Below, in pieces: positions 26,501-36,033 of a stretch of DNA of 64,000 nt. Each line of letters starts with the position of its first letter. Position 1 is the stretch's first letter. Location of the stretch: positions 1 through 64,000 of the IMG/VR virus record IMGVR_UViG_3300032224_000679, one strand, 5' to 3'. Origin of the DNA: a virus. A program made the position numbers and the translations under genes. The notes under the pieces are model-generated. The model was not told the origin of the DNA. It did no database searches and worked only from the letters and a program-made list of their open reading frames with translations.

Positions 26501-29432
26501 ATCTTTAGGAGTTGTAGGAACATTAACTGGTACAACTATTAATGCTGCGACATTTGGTAATACTAGTGCTGTGTTTACTGGCGCAACATACACAGCAACC
26601 AATTCATTTAATGGCCCACTGAACGGAACATTGGGATCTGCAGGTGGAAATACAGCTATTGTTACAACACTAAGTGCCACAGGCAATGCCACAGTAAATG
26701 CATTAACGGTGAACAGTAGTGCAGTAGTTGGTACAACATTACAAGCATTGGGCGGCTTGCAAGCAACCCCAATTGGTAATGTAACAGCTAGCTCAGGTCA
26801 GTTTACCACAGTTTCAACAACAGGAAATATAACAACTGCGGCATTAACTACAAATAGCTCTGCAACCATTGGTTCAACTTTAGGCGTAACTGGAAACATT
26901 ACTGCCAGCAATTTAAATTTAACCAGCAATACTATTTCTTTTGCTAATTCAAGTATTGTACAAGTTAATCCTTTGGCTTTGGCTATTACAGGTGCGTATC
27001 AAATTGCTATTAAACCAGCGGGCGGTTCATACCAATGGACATTTAATAACGACGGTTCGTTAACTGGTCCGCAATATATCACTGCATTGGGTGGTATACA
27101 AGCAACACCAATTGGTAATGCTACTGCTAGTACAGGGCAGTTTACAACATTGTCAGCAACTGGTAATGTTACTGGTGCTGCATTAACTAGTAATGGAAGT
27201 ATCACAGCAGCCACTACATTGAGTGCGTTAGGCGGTATACAAGCAACACCAATTGGTAATGTAACAGCTAGCTCAGGTCAATTTACTACTGTTAGTGCAA
27301 CCGGAAATATCACAGCAAGTGCATTAACTATTAATAATTCAGTTACGGTTGGCACAACATTAGGTGTCACTGGTAATGCCACAGTTGGCAACATTCTTGC
27401 TAATGCATTTTATTTTGCAAATGGTGCTCCGTTTACTAGCGTAGGCGGAACAACGGGACAAATACAATACAATAACGCCGGTAACCCTGCAGGCGCAACA
27501 TACTTGACTTATGTTAGCGGTAATGGGCAGATTATTGCCAATGCAGGTATAAGTTCAACTAATACAGTAACTGGTACAATGGTAGTTACTGGAGGAGTTG
27601 GCGTCAGCGGTAACATTAATGCTGATGGATTGGCAGTAAATAACTCTACTACAATTGGATCTACATTAAGTGTAACTGGTAATGTAACATTATCAGCAAA
27701 TATCACTAGCCCAACAAATACTAATGTGACATTGGCCCCAGCTGGTACTGGTGTTGTATCAATTAAATCTAGCGTAGGCGGCGCAACTGGAATAGCAATG
27801 GGTACACCTACACAAGGTAACTTAACAAGTAATGCGGTTACATTAACAGCGGATAGTAGTATTACAAATAGTATTGCACAGTTAAATGTAGTATTAGGTA
27901 AATTAGTTCCAACAGCACCAAATAACTTCCCAAGCACTTTTACACTGACTGTTACCACAGCCACAGTTGGTCCGTATAGAATGGCTAATACAAGTCAAAC
28001 GGATAATACTAACAGCGGCGGCAAAACAGTTGCAGCAGGTACTAGTTTGAGTGTAATTCGTGGAAGCGGATACACAACAAGCACAATAGCCAACGTTGGA
28101 CCAGGCGACAGTGGCGTTCTTACTGGCTACAGAAACGGTGTAGCAGTAGGTAACGTTGCGCTAACTGGTAGTAGCAATGGTACATACAGTAACTTAGTAG
28201 TCCTAAACAATCAAGATTATCACAATGTGGTCAGCAGTGTATCTGCCGGTTTTTGGTATTCATTCTCAACGTATATGTCTGGTGTAGTACAACCAGGATG
28301 GAATGAAGTAAATATCAAACACAGTACAACAGCCAACACAAATATTCCTTATTGGTACTATGATTCAACTAGTCCGGGCACACCAACTTGGAGTAATGTT
28401 AATATAGCATTGGCTTCAAATAGCTCTACCTATAGTAGTACTATACCTCACTTGAACAGTAGTTCAATATTCACTTTAACTGCTAACGTTGCCAAATTAA
28501 GTGGAGATACATTCCCATCAAGTAACACATTTGTCACAGGCACAGCAGGTGGTGCAATTGCCGCACCAAGTAGTGTTACGTATGCCCAAGCAGTTGGTAT
28601 AACTTATCCGCTAGCACAAAATTTATATGTAAGTTCAGGCAGTGCTTATCTAAGCACCAATGCCGCAGTAGCCAGTGGATTTGGATCAAGCAGTACTGGT
28701 CCAAGTTTAACAGCAGATAACAGTTATTCAACAGCCTCACAATCGTTTACTACAGCATTAGGAAAAACAGTGTTGTACAAAACTGGAACAGCCAGCTCAA
28801 TGGAGGAAACCAGCATTACATTTGGTAGTACAGTGGGTACTGGATCAGGTTTAGCATTTAGAATTATTAATCCAGGCAGTGCAGACACTCCTACATACAC
28901 TGGTACAGAAGCAGCATTTGACAGTCAGAACAGTACACTACAAACTTATGATGCTACTATTGTCGCCGCAGTGCTTAAAAACGACACAACAAACTATTCA
29001 ACAGGATATTATCCAGTTGGTCCTAACCTAAGCGGACAAGGTGCATCACAGTACTTTACATTTAAGTTTATTCGCACATCTGTATCAAAATTTGATATTA
29101 GATTTACAGGAACCATAGCAGGCCTTTGGGTAGCACTGCCAGGTAGTACCATTGATTCTACTTCAACGTTGAATGGATGGTTGGATTTAAGTGTAGCATA
29201 TGGGGGCTCAGGTATACCTGGTGCAAACACTGGCGCAGGAGGCAATGGTAGTAATGGTGGCTCATTGGGAGGCACAGCACCATTGAATTCAGCACAAGTA
29301 AACAAAAACGTTACAGTAACATTCGGTACAGTAAGTTCATCGAGTACAGCAACTAACGAAATATACGTTAGAATAAAACTTACCGCAGGACAAACCGTAA
29401 CAGCATTATCATTACAGACAGCGAGTAACTAA
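23592..29432 (+). CDS. Tail fibre B, 1946 aa
   Basis: The N-terminal 180 residues (SDTQKVDYLYKKLGYGVAKTD, then FGATYQPRVWAAP and WFFDPQAGILNF) match the start of fibre C and are probably the base that docks on the baseplate. The shaft is a long array of a 47-residue (141-bp) module with core GGIQATPIGNVTASSGQF and TALTVNNSATIGTTLGVTG. It carries one copy of the DPIIELNT...HYWDG domain. The last 500 residues form the same type of tip as fibre A. Exact 141-bp spacing is seen, for example, between 24606 and 24747. The gene begins one base after the fibre A stop, so they are one transcription unit. Confidence 0.88.
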   Translation: MAISDTQKVDYLYKKLGYGVAKTDTSSVKSPSNEANASPLLIRGDTLWVNSGNVPASAPSSNTSIVAVYTGTAAIKTVNDGTSSTNRTWLTNLSDWIGSEFGATYQPRVWAAPAATANAAASGTRLFPDGSGNNDSWFFDPQAGILNFADTSVPTAVTGNVVFIEGYRYIGPKGVANATGNITFSNVTITNNFANANIFITPTGTGQLIVNSNLTANALTINNSATIGSTLGVTGNVTAPYFIGNIIGNVSGNLSAAGANTQVMFNDVGTIAGNTGLTFNKQTQVLSLTGNLVASGITANNSITAGTTLSAAGGIQNTPIGNVTASSGQFTTLSATGNVTGAALTSNGSITAITTLSALGGIQATPIGNVTASTGQFTTVSATGNVTGAALTSNGSITAITSLSALGGLQATPIGNVTPSTAIFTSQSTSGNATVNALTVNNSATVGGTLGVVGTLTGTAITTTGNVTAAGLTSNASITAGTTISAPAGLQATPIGNVTPSTATFTSAIVSGALSVGGNATVNALATNGSAVINTTLQAIAGIQNTPIGNLTPSTGNFTTLNASSGLTGSALTVNGVATVGSTLTVSGATTVNSLTSNGAVSGTTAQFTTINGSGNATLSGLNVNNSATIGTTLSANAGIQNTAIGNVTPSTGNFTTLGTTGNLTVSQLTVNTTATVGTTLGVGSNITVGVGTGGNITGANLISANSFTAAVSFNGPVNGTLGSAGGNTAIVTTLSATGNVTAAAVTSNSSITAATTISANAGIQNTAIGNVTPNTGNFTTLTASSVSISGNAIVGNLDVLGNVTYINSTITTILDPIIELNTSANGAPLSGSAPYDSGIKTHYWDGSADRQSFFGRANDSGFLEYYSNVISESGNIVTGTYGTIKTGNLLLTGNATIASTLNVQANTTVNALTVNNSGTFNTTLSALGGLQATPIGNVAPSTALFTSVGSSGNVTTSALTVNNSATIGSSLGVVGTLTGTTINAATFGNTSAVFTGATYTATNSFNGPLNGTLGSAGGNTAIVTTLSATGNATVNALTVNSSAVVGTTLQALGGLQATPIGNVTASSGQFTTVSTTGNITTAALTTNSSATIGSTLGVTGNITASNLNLTSNTISFANSSIVQVNPLALAITGAYQIAIKPAGGSYQWTFNNDGSLTGPQYITALGGIQATPIGNATASTGQFTTLSATGNVTGAALTSNGSITAATTLSALGGIQATPIGNVTASSGQFTTVSATGNITASALTINNSVTVGTTLGVTGNATVGNILANAFYFANGAPFTSVGGTTGQIQYNNAGNPAGATYLTYVSGNGQIIANAGISSTNTVTGTMVVTGGVGVSGNINADGLAVNNSTTIGSTLSVTGNVTLSANITSPTNTNVTLAPAGTGVVSIKSSVGGATGIAMGTPTQGNLTSNAVTLTADSSITNSIAQLNVVLGKLVPTAPNNFPSTFTLTVTTATVGPYRMANTSQTDNTNSGGKTVAAGTSLSVIRGSGYTTSTIANVGPGDSGVLTGYRNGVAVGNVALTGSSNGTYSNLVVLNNQDYHNVVSSVSAGFWYSFSTYMSGVVQPGWNEVNIKHSTTANTNIPYWYYDSTSPGTPTWSNVNIALASNSSTYSSTIPHLNSSSIFTLTANVAKLSGDTFPSSNTFVTGTAGGAIAAPSSVTYAQAVGITYPLAQNLYVSSGSAYLSTNAAVASGFGSSSTGPSLTADNSYSTASQSFTTALGKTVLYKTGTASSMEETSITFGSTVGTGSGLAFRIINPGSADTPTYTGTEAAFDSQNSTLQTYDATIVAAVLKNDTTNYSTGYYPVGPNLSGQGASQYFTFKFIRTSVSKFDIRFTGTIAGLWVALPGSTIDSTSTLNGWLDLSVAYGGSGIPGANTGAGGNGSNGGSLGGTAPLNSAQVNKNVTVTFGTVSSSSTATNEIYVRIKLTAGQTVTALSLQTASN
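24606..24887 (+). repeat. Representative pair of 141-bp tandem fibre repeats
   Basis: Two successive units of 47 codons starting at 24606 and 24747, both beginning VTGAALTSNGSITAIT. Similar units recur, often imperfectly, in the genes at 23592, 29434 and 36034, giving a repeat-rich tract from about 24 to 38.3 kb. The repeats are coding, so this is not a CRISPR array. Confidence 0.85.
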
Positions 29433-29433
29433 C

Positions 29434-32400
29434 ATGGCAGTATCTGACGCACAAAAAGTTGACCTCTTATATAAAAAGTTATTTGGTGTTGCCAAGACTG
29501 ACAACTCTACAAATAAAGCGCCAAGTAACGAATCGATTGCTAGTCCAGCGTTTTTACGTGGCGATACAATTTGGACTCAGTCAACACTTATTCCAAACGT
29601 TGCAGCCAACGTATCTACTGTTGTACAAGGGTACACCGGCGGCGGTGCTGTACAATGTACAGCTGATACCACAACAACTCCTATTAGCACAGTATATCCA
29701 ACTTGGAAAACAAATTTAACTAATTGGGTTCCTCCAGAATTTGGTGCCACATATTTGGTAAAAGTTTATGCGGCTCCCACAGGACAAGCCAACGTTGAAG
29801 CCACAGGCACTCAATTATCTGCTGCTGGTTCGGGTGGTACAGGTGAATGGTATTTTGATCCAGTTGCGGGTGTACTAAACTTTATTGGACAAACAATACC
29901 TAGTGCATTGAGTAGTTCCAATGTAATTTACGTTGTTGGTTATAGATACATAGGCACCACCGGAGTCTCGTCTACATCCAATGTAACTGCTGGTAATATC
30001 AATATTGCTAATAATTCTATTATTAGTACAAACGCCAACGGCAATATTTTATTAACACCTAACGGTACTGGTAACGTACTAATTTCTAGTAATGCTACAT
30101 TAACTGGCAATGCTACAATTAACGGACTAACTGTTAATACCAGTGGAGTGTTTAACACTACATTACAAGCAAAAGCAGGTATACAAAATACACCAATTGG
30201 TAATGTCACCCCAAGCACAGCTATTTTTACTACAGAGAGTGTCAGCGGTAATAGCACAGTAAATGCATTAACAGTTAACACCAGCGCAGTTATAACTTCT
30301 ACACTACAATCAAAAGCAGGTATACAAAATACAGTTATTGGTAATGTAACACCAGCCGAGGGATATTTCACAAGCATCAGCACTACTCTTGACAGTATAA
30401 TGGGCGCCAACTTAACGGTTAACGGCAACTTAATTATTATTGGTAATACCATTACATCAGGATCTAATAATGTTAGCTTTACTGACAGTATTATCGAACT
30501 CCATACTTTACCTAATCTAGGAAACTTAACTTTCAATGATGGTAAAGACATCGGTATTAGATTCCATTATTATTTTACAGAAAACCAAGACGCCGCTTTA
30601 GTGTTGGCCAACGACACTGGTTTCTTAGAGTGGTATGGTGCGTTTGCGGCAGAAACAGCAAATAGTAATATTGGTGGTAATGCTACATACGGAACAATTA
30701 AATCAGGTGAATTGCTACTCGCCAACACCACAATATCCACATCAAGCTCAACTGGTGCGCTACGTGTAAGTGGTGGTGCAGGTGTAACTGGAAATATATA
30801 TGTTGGGGGACTGGGCCGATATTCAGGCGGATTACAAAATACACCAATTGGTAACGCAACACCGAGTACAGCACTATTCACTAGCGTTGGATCGAGTGGA
30901 AATATAACAGCATCAGCACTAACTGTTAATAATTCTGCCACAGTGGGCGGCACACTAGGCGTTACGGGAACAACTACCGCAGCCGCAATTACTGCTAGTG
31001 GTACAGTACAACCAAATGCTAATGCTAGTGTTGACTTTGGTACAACCGGTGCATATTGGAACAACGGATATATCAAAACATTAAATGCACCTAGTATAAC
31101 TGGTGTATTGCAAACAAACGCACAAACCAATATTACTTCAGTTGGTACACTGACTGGGCTAACATTAAGTGGTACGCTATTTGGTACAACCATCAATGCA
31201 GCCACAATTGGTAACAGCGGGGCAAACTTCTCGGGCGCAACCTACACAGCAACCAACTCATTCAATGGCCCGTTAAACGGAACATTGGGATCAGCGGGCG
31301 GAAATACTGCTATAGTCAGCACTTTAAGTGCTACTAGCAATGCCACAGTTAATGCATTGACTGTTAACAATAGTGCAACTATTGGCACAACATTGAATGT
31401 TACTGGTAATGTAATTTTTAATAGTAATTTAGGTATTGATGGTGGGCAAGTAACTATATTTGACAGTATCTTAGATTTACATACTTACAGTAATCTAGCT
31501 CCGTGGACTGTTGACGATGGAAAAGATATCGGCTTACGTATGCATTACTACAAAGGTGCCGATACGTTAGCATTCCTTGGAATAGAAAACACTACAAATA
31601 CACTACAATTTTTACAAAATGCCACTGAGACCAGTAGTAACGTGACTGGTACATTTGGTAATGTGCAGTTCGGTAGTTTAACATTATCAAACACTACTAT
31701 AAGTGCAAATACAACATCAGGCGCATTAATAGTATCGGGTGGTGTGGGTGTAAGTGGCAATTTAAACGTTGGCAATGCATTGTCTGTATCTGGAGGCATT
31801 CAAAATACCCCAATTGGTAATGCAACTGCATCAACTGGTCAGTTTACTACATTATCGGCAACTGGAAACTTAACTGCGGCAGCAGTAACCAGTAACGGAT
31901 CGATTACGGCTGTTACTACATTGAGTGCATTAGGTGGCATACAAGCAACTCCAATTGGTAATGTTGCACCAAGTACAGCATTGTTCACTAGTGTCGGGTC
32001 AAGTGGAAATACTACTGTATCTGCATTGACAGTCAACAATTCGGCAACGGTTGGGTCTACTTTGGGTGTTGTGGGAACTTTAACCGGTACAACTATTAAT
32101 GCTGCTACATTTGGTAATGCCAGTGCCGTGTTCACTGGTGCAACTTATACAGCAACTAATTCATTTAATGGACCACATAACGGAACATTGGGCAGTGCCG
32201 GTGGTAACACGGCTATAGTTACAACATTAAGTGCCACAGGCAATGTAACAGCAGCCGCAGTAACTAGCAATGGGAGTATAACCACAATCACTACTTTAAG
32301 TGCATTAGGTGGTATACAAGCAACTCCAATTGGTAACGTAACCGCTAGTTCAGGTCAATTCACTACAATAAGTGCTACAGGTAATGTAACTGGTGCTGGA

Positions 32401-35400
32401 TTAACAAGTAATGGATCAATTACCGCAATAACAACAGTAAGTGCTTTAGGTGGGTTGCAATCAACACCAGTTGGTAACGTTACTCCAAGTACAGGTAATT
32501 TTACCACATTAAGTACTACTGGTAATTTAACAGTATCACAATTAACAGTTAATACCACTGCTACAGTTGGTACAACATTAGGTGTTGGTAGTAACGTTAC
32601 TGTTGGTACTGGTACCGGCGGTAACATAACTGGTGCTAATTTAATATCAGCTAATTCATTTACTGCCGCAGTATCTTTTAATGGCCCATTAAACGGAACA
32701 TTGGGATCTGCAGGTGGCAACACAGCTATAGTTACAACACTAAGTGCAACAGGCAATGTAACTGCTGCCGCAGTAACCAGCAACGGATCAATTACTGCAA
32801 TTACTTCATTAAGTGCGTTGGGCGGTATACAAGCAACACCAATTGGTAATGTTACTCCAAGTACTGCATTATTTACATCTGTTGGATCGAGCGGAAACAT
32901 AACCGGAGCTGCTTTAACCAGCAACACCTCAATTACTGCAATTACTACACTAAGTGCTCTTGGGGGCATACAAGCAACTCCAATTGGTAATGTAACAGCT
33001 AGTTCAGGTCAATTCACTACAGTAAGTGCTACAGGAAATGTAACAGGAGCCGCAGTAACAAGCAATGGAAGTATAACAGCGATCACTACGCTAAGTGCAT
33101 TAGGCGGATTACAAGCAACACCTATTGGTAATGTTACTCCAAGTACTGCATTGTTTACTTCAATTGTATCCAGTGGTAATGCTACAGTATCAGCATTAAC
33201 TGTTAATAATTCTACAACAATTGGTTCTACATTAGGAGTAACTGGCGCTGGTATAATTTATGGCGGTTTGCAAAACACTCCTATAGGAAATTCAACAGCC
33301 AGCACTGGTGCATTCACTACTCTTTCTGCTAATTCATTATCAATTAGTGGTAATGCTGTAGTTGGTAATTTAGATGTATTGGGTAATGTAACTTATATTA
33401 ATAGTACAATCACCACAATAGTTGACCCAATCGTCGAATTGAATACAGGAGCAAATGGTGCACCGTTAAGTGGTAGTGCTCCGTATGACTCTGGCATCAA
33501 AACTCATTACTGGGACGGTTCAGCTGACAGACAATCATTCTTTGGTAGGACCAATGACACAGGCAATTTTGAATTCTATTCTAATGTTATTAGTGAAACT
33601 GGTAACGTCATTACTGGTACTTATGGTACAATTAAAACAGGAAATCTAACACTAACTGGCCTTGCTACTATTGCAAGTACATTGAATGTACAAGCAAATA
33701 CTACAGTAAACGCATTAACAATTAATAACTCTGCTACAGTTGGCGGCACATTAGGAGTTGTTGGTACATTAACTGGAACAACAATTAATGCAGCCACAAT
33801 TGGTAATGCTAGTGCGGTGTTTACAGGCGCAACATACACAGCGACTAATTCATTCAATGGACCACATAACGGAACATTGGGATCTGCAGGTGGTAACACA
33901 GCTATAGTTACAACACTAAGTGCAACAAGTAACGTAACTGCTGCCGCGGTGACCAGCAACGGATCAATTACCGCAGTTACCTCATTGTCTGCATTAGGTG
34001 GTTTACAAGCAACACCAATTGGTAATGTTACTGCAAGTACAGGTCAATTTACTACTGTCAGTGCAACAGGTAACGTAACTGGAGCTGCTTTAACTAGTAA
34101 CGGATCAATTACAGCGATTACCACAGTAAGTGCTCTCGGTGGATTACAAAACACACCAATTGGTAATGTAACACCTAGTACTGCATTGTTTACATCTGTT
34201 GGATCGAGCGGAAACATAACTGGAGCTGCCTTAACCAGCAACACCTCAATCACAGCAGTTACTTCATTAAGTGCATTAGGCGGTATACAATCAACACCAA
34301 TTGGTAACGTTACTCCGAGCACAGCAACTTTCACAAGTCAAAGCACTAGCGGAAATGCCACAGTCAATGCGTTAACTGTTAATACCAGTGCAGTAGTTGG
34401 TACAACTCTACAAGCCGCAGGCGGATTACAGAATACTGTAATTGGTAACATTACACCAAGTACAGCAACTTTCACAAGTCAGAGTACCAGTGGAAATGCC
34501 ACAATCAATGCGTTAACTGTAAATGGCAGTGCTACAGTTGGTACAACATTAAGTGCTACGGCAGGTATTCAAGCAACACCTATAGGCAATGTTACAGCAA
34601 GTACTGGGCAGTTTACAACATTATCAGCTACTGGTAATATTACTGCTGCTGCCTTAACTAGTAACGGAAGCATAACAGCAGTTACTACAATAAGTGCATT
34701 GGGCGGATTACAATCAACACCAATTGGTAATGTTACACCAAGTACAGCACTGTTTACTTCGGTTGGCTCAAGTGGAAATATTACAGCATCTGCACTTACA
34801 GTTAATAATTCGGTGACTATTGGTACAACACTGGGTATTACTGGAATAACCACTGCCAGTGGTACAGTACAACCAAATGCCAATGCCACAGTCAACCTGG
34901 GCACTACCAGTGCATATTGGAACAATGCTTATATTGCCGCACTAAATGCTCCAAGTATCACGGGTGTATTACAAACCCCTGGACAACCAAATATTACTTC
35001 AGTCGGTACGCTAACTGGATTAACACTAAGCGGTACGCTAACTGGCACAACAATTAATGCTGCCACATTTGGTAACAGTGGTGCAGTATTCACAGGTGCT
35101 ACATACACAGCAACTAACTCGTTTAATGGGCCACATAACGGAACATTGGGCTCAGCTGGTGGTAATACTGCTATCGTTACGACACTAAGCGCAACTGGTA
35201 ATGTAACCGGTGCTGCCTTAACCAGCAATGGATCAATCACAGCAGTAACAACTTTAAGTGCAGCAGGTGGTATACAAGCAACACCAATTGGTAATGTCAC
35301 CCCAAGTACTGGTAATTTTACCACACTAAATGCCAGCAGTAATGTAACAGTATCTGCTTTAACAGTAAATGCGTCTGCTACTATTGGGACTACATTGGGG

Positions 35401-35754
35401 GTCACAGGCAATGCTACGGTTGGTAATATTTTGGCTAACGCATTCTACTTTGCCAACGGAGCTCCGTTTACTAGTGTGGGCGGTATATCGGGGCAGATTC
35501 AATACAACAATGCAGGTAATCCTGGTGGTGCAACATATCTAACATATTTAAGCGGCAATGGTCAAATCATAGCTAACAGCGCCATTGTAAGTACCAGCAA
35601 TGTAACTGGAGCAATGGTTGTTACAGGTGGGGTGGGTGTAAGCGGTAATATATATGTTGGACAACGTGTGGGCTTTGTTGCAGCCAACAGCGTGAGTGCA
35701 GTTTACCAAATCTACAATGCAGCCACAAATAGTTTAGATACTATATTTGGATAA
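29434..35754 (+). CDS. Tail fibre C, 2106 aa
   Basis: Largest protein of the window. The N-terminal domain is homologous to that of fibre B (SDAQKVDLLYKKLFGVAKTD, FGATYLVKVYAAP, WYFDPVAGVLNF). The shaft has many 47-residue modules. It also holds three versions of the inserted roughly 100-residue domain: two diverged copies (DSIIELHTLPNLG...DGKDIGIRFHYY near 30470-30735 and DSILDLHTYSNL...DDGKDIGLRMHYY near 31450-31690) and one copy almost the same as in fibres A and B (about 33350-33660). Unlike A and B it lacks the 500-residue tip and ends in QIQYNNAGNPGGATYL and a short tail. A separate tip protein, perhaps the small gene that follows, may cap it. Confidence 0.85.
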   Translation: MAVSDAQKVDLLYKKLFGVAKTDNSTNKAPSNESIASPAFLRGDTIWTQSTLIPNVAANVSTVVQGYTGGGAVQCTADTTTTPISTVYPTWKTNLTNWVPPEFGATYLVKVYAAPTGQANVEATGTQLSAAGSGGTGEWYFDPVAGVLNFIGQTIPSALSSSNVIYVVGYRYIGTTGVSSTSNVTAGNINIANNSIISTNANGNILLTPNGTGNVLISSNATLTGNATINGLTVNTSGVFNTTLQAKAGIQNTPIGNVTPSTAIFTTESVSGNSTVNALTVNTSAVITSTLQSKAGIQNTVIGNVTPAEGYFTSISTTLDSIMGANLTVNGNLIIIGNTITSGSNNVSFTDSIIELHTLPNLGNLTFNDGKDIGIRFHYYFTENQDAALVLANDTGFLEWYGAFAAETANSNIGGNATYGTIKSGELLLANTTISTSSSTGALRVSGGAGVTGNIYVGGLGRYSGGLQNTPIGNATPSTALFTSVGSSGNITASALTVNNSATVGGTLGVTGTTTAAAITASGTVQPNANASVDFGTTGAYWNNGYIKTLNAPSITGVLQTNAQTNITSVGTLTGLTLSGTLFGTTINAATIGNSGANFSGATYTATNSFNGPLNGTLGSAGGNTAIVSTLSATSNATVNALTVNNSATIGTTLNVTGNVIFNSNLGIDGGQVTIFDSILDLHTYSNLAPWTVDDGKDIGLRMHYYKGADTLAFLGIENTTNTLQFLQNATETSSNVTGTFGNVQFGSLTLSNTTISANTTSGALIVSGGVGVSGNLNVGNALSVSGGIQNTPIGNATASTGQFTTLSATGNLTAAAVTSNGSITAVTTLSALGGIQATPIGNVAPSTALFTSVGSSGNTTVSALTVNNSATVGSTLGVVGTLTGTTINAATFGNASAVFTGATYTATNSFNGPHNGTLGSAGGNTAIVTTLSATGNVTAAAVTSNGSITTITTLSALGGIQATPIGNVTASSGQFTTISATGNVTGAGLTSNGSITAITTVSALGGLQSTPVGNVTPSTGNFTTLSTTGNLTVSQLTVNTTATVGTTLGVGSNVTVGTGTGGNITGANLISANSFTAAVSFNGPLNGTLGSAGGNTAIVTTLSATGNVTAAAVTSNGSITAITSLSALGGIQATPIGNVTPSTALFTSVGSSGNITGAALTSNTSITAITTLSALGGIQATPIGNVTASSGQFTTVSATGNVTGAAVTSNGSITAITTLSALGGLQATPIGNVTPSTALFTSIVSSGNATVSALTVNNSTTIGSTLGVTGAGIIYGGLQNTPIGNSTASTGAFTTLSANSLSISGNAVVGNLDVLGNVTYINSTITTIVDPIVELNTGANGAPLSGSAPYDSGIKTHYWDGSADRQSFFGRTNDTGNFEFYSNVISETGNVITGTYGTIKTGNLTLTGLATIASTLNVQANTTVNALTINNSATVGGTLGVVGTLTGTTINAATIGNASAVFTGATYTATNSFNGPHNGTLGSAGGNTAIVTTLSATSNVTAAAVTSNGSITAVTSLSALGGLQATPIGNVTASTGQFTTVSATGNVTGAALTSNGSITAITTVSALGGLQNTPIGNVTPSTALFTSVGSSGNITGAALTSNTSITAVTSLSALGGIQSTPIGNVTPSTATFTSQSTSGNATVNALTVNTSAVVGTTLQAAGGLQNTVIGNITPSTATFTSQSTSGNATINALTVNGSATVGTTLSATAGIQATPIGNVTASTGQFTTLSATGNITAAALTSNGSITAVTTISALGGLQSTPIGNVTPSTALFTSVGSSGNITASALTVNNSVTIGTTLGITGITTASGTVQPNANATVNLGTTSAYWNNAYIAALNAPSITGVLQTPGQPNITSVGTLTGLTLSGTLTGTTINAATFGNSGAVFTGATYTATNSFNGPHNGTLGSAGGNTAIVTTLSATGNVTGAALTSNGSITAVTTLSAAGGIQATPIGNVTPSTGNFTTLNASSNVTVSALTVNASATIGTTLGVTGNATVGNILANAFYFANGAPFTSVGGISGQIQYNNAGNPGGATYLTYLSGNGQIIANSAIVSTSNVTGAMVVTGGVGVSGNIYVGQRVGFVAANSVSAVYQIYNAATNSLDTIFG

Positions 35755-35756
35755 TT

Positions 35757-35984
35757 ATGGCAACAATAGCAACTAGAATTACTGCTGACGGGATATTCTA
35801 CTCTCGAGGGGAATTAGACGAAGTCACAAAGACTACGATAAGTGTCACGCCAAATAATGTATTTGCGGCTCAATTTGACGAAGTTAGTATAAGTCCTGTT
35901 AGCAACGGACTTGCCAAAAGAGAATATTTCAATGGTAATTTGCAAGTGGGTGGATATTTTGATGAGGTAACTGGGATTACTTAA
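35757..35984 (+). CDS. Small fibre-associated protein, 75 aa
   Basis: Starts 2 bases after the fibre C stop. The protein is beta-rich with a repeated phrase (GELDEVTKTT, QFDEVSIS, YFDEVTGI), suggesting a small repetitive beta fold. It has no signal peptide. By position it may be a tip, adaptor or chaperone for fibre C. I do not recognise a characterised family. Confidence 0.55.
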   Translation: MATIATRITADGIFYSRGELDEVTKTTISVTPNNVFAAQFDEVSISPVSNGLAKREYFNGNLQVGGYFDEVTGIT

Positions 35985-36020
35985 TGGTTTTGTGTCGCAT
36001 TTGGCACTTTAAAAGTTCGA

Positions 36021-36027
36021 ATAAATA
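36021..36027 (+). promoter_or_regulatory. Late promoter (ATAAATA) abutting a start codon
   Basis: Exact ATAAATA ending 6 bases before the ATG at 36034. The predicted RNA start is about one base before the ATG. Confidence 0.6.
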
Positions 36028-36033
36028 TAAAAT

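Noticed and set aside
20110-35411. Many long minus-strand frames rich in Val, Leu and Pro within fibre genes
   Set aside because: They mirror the plus-strand repeat codons, have no ribosome binding sites and repeat in step with the fibre modules.
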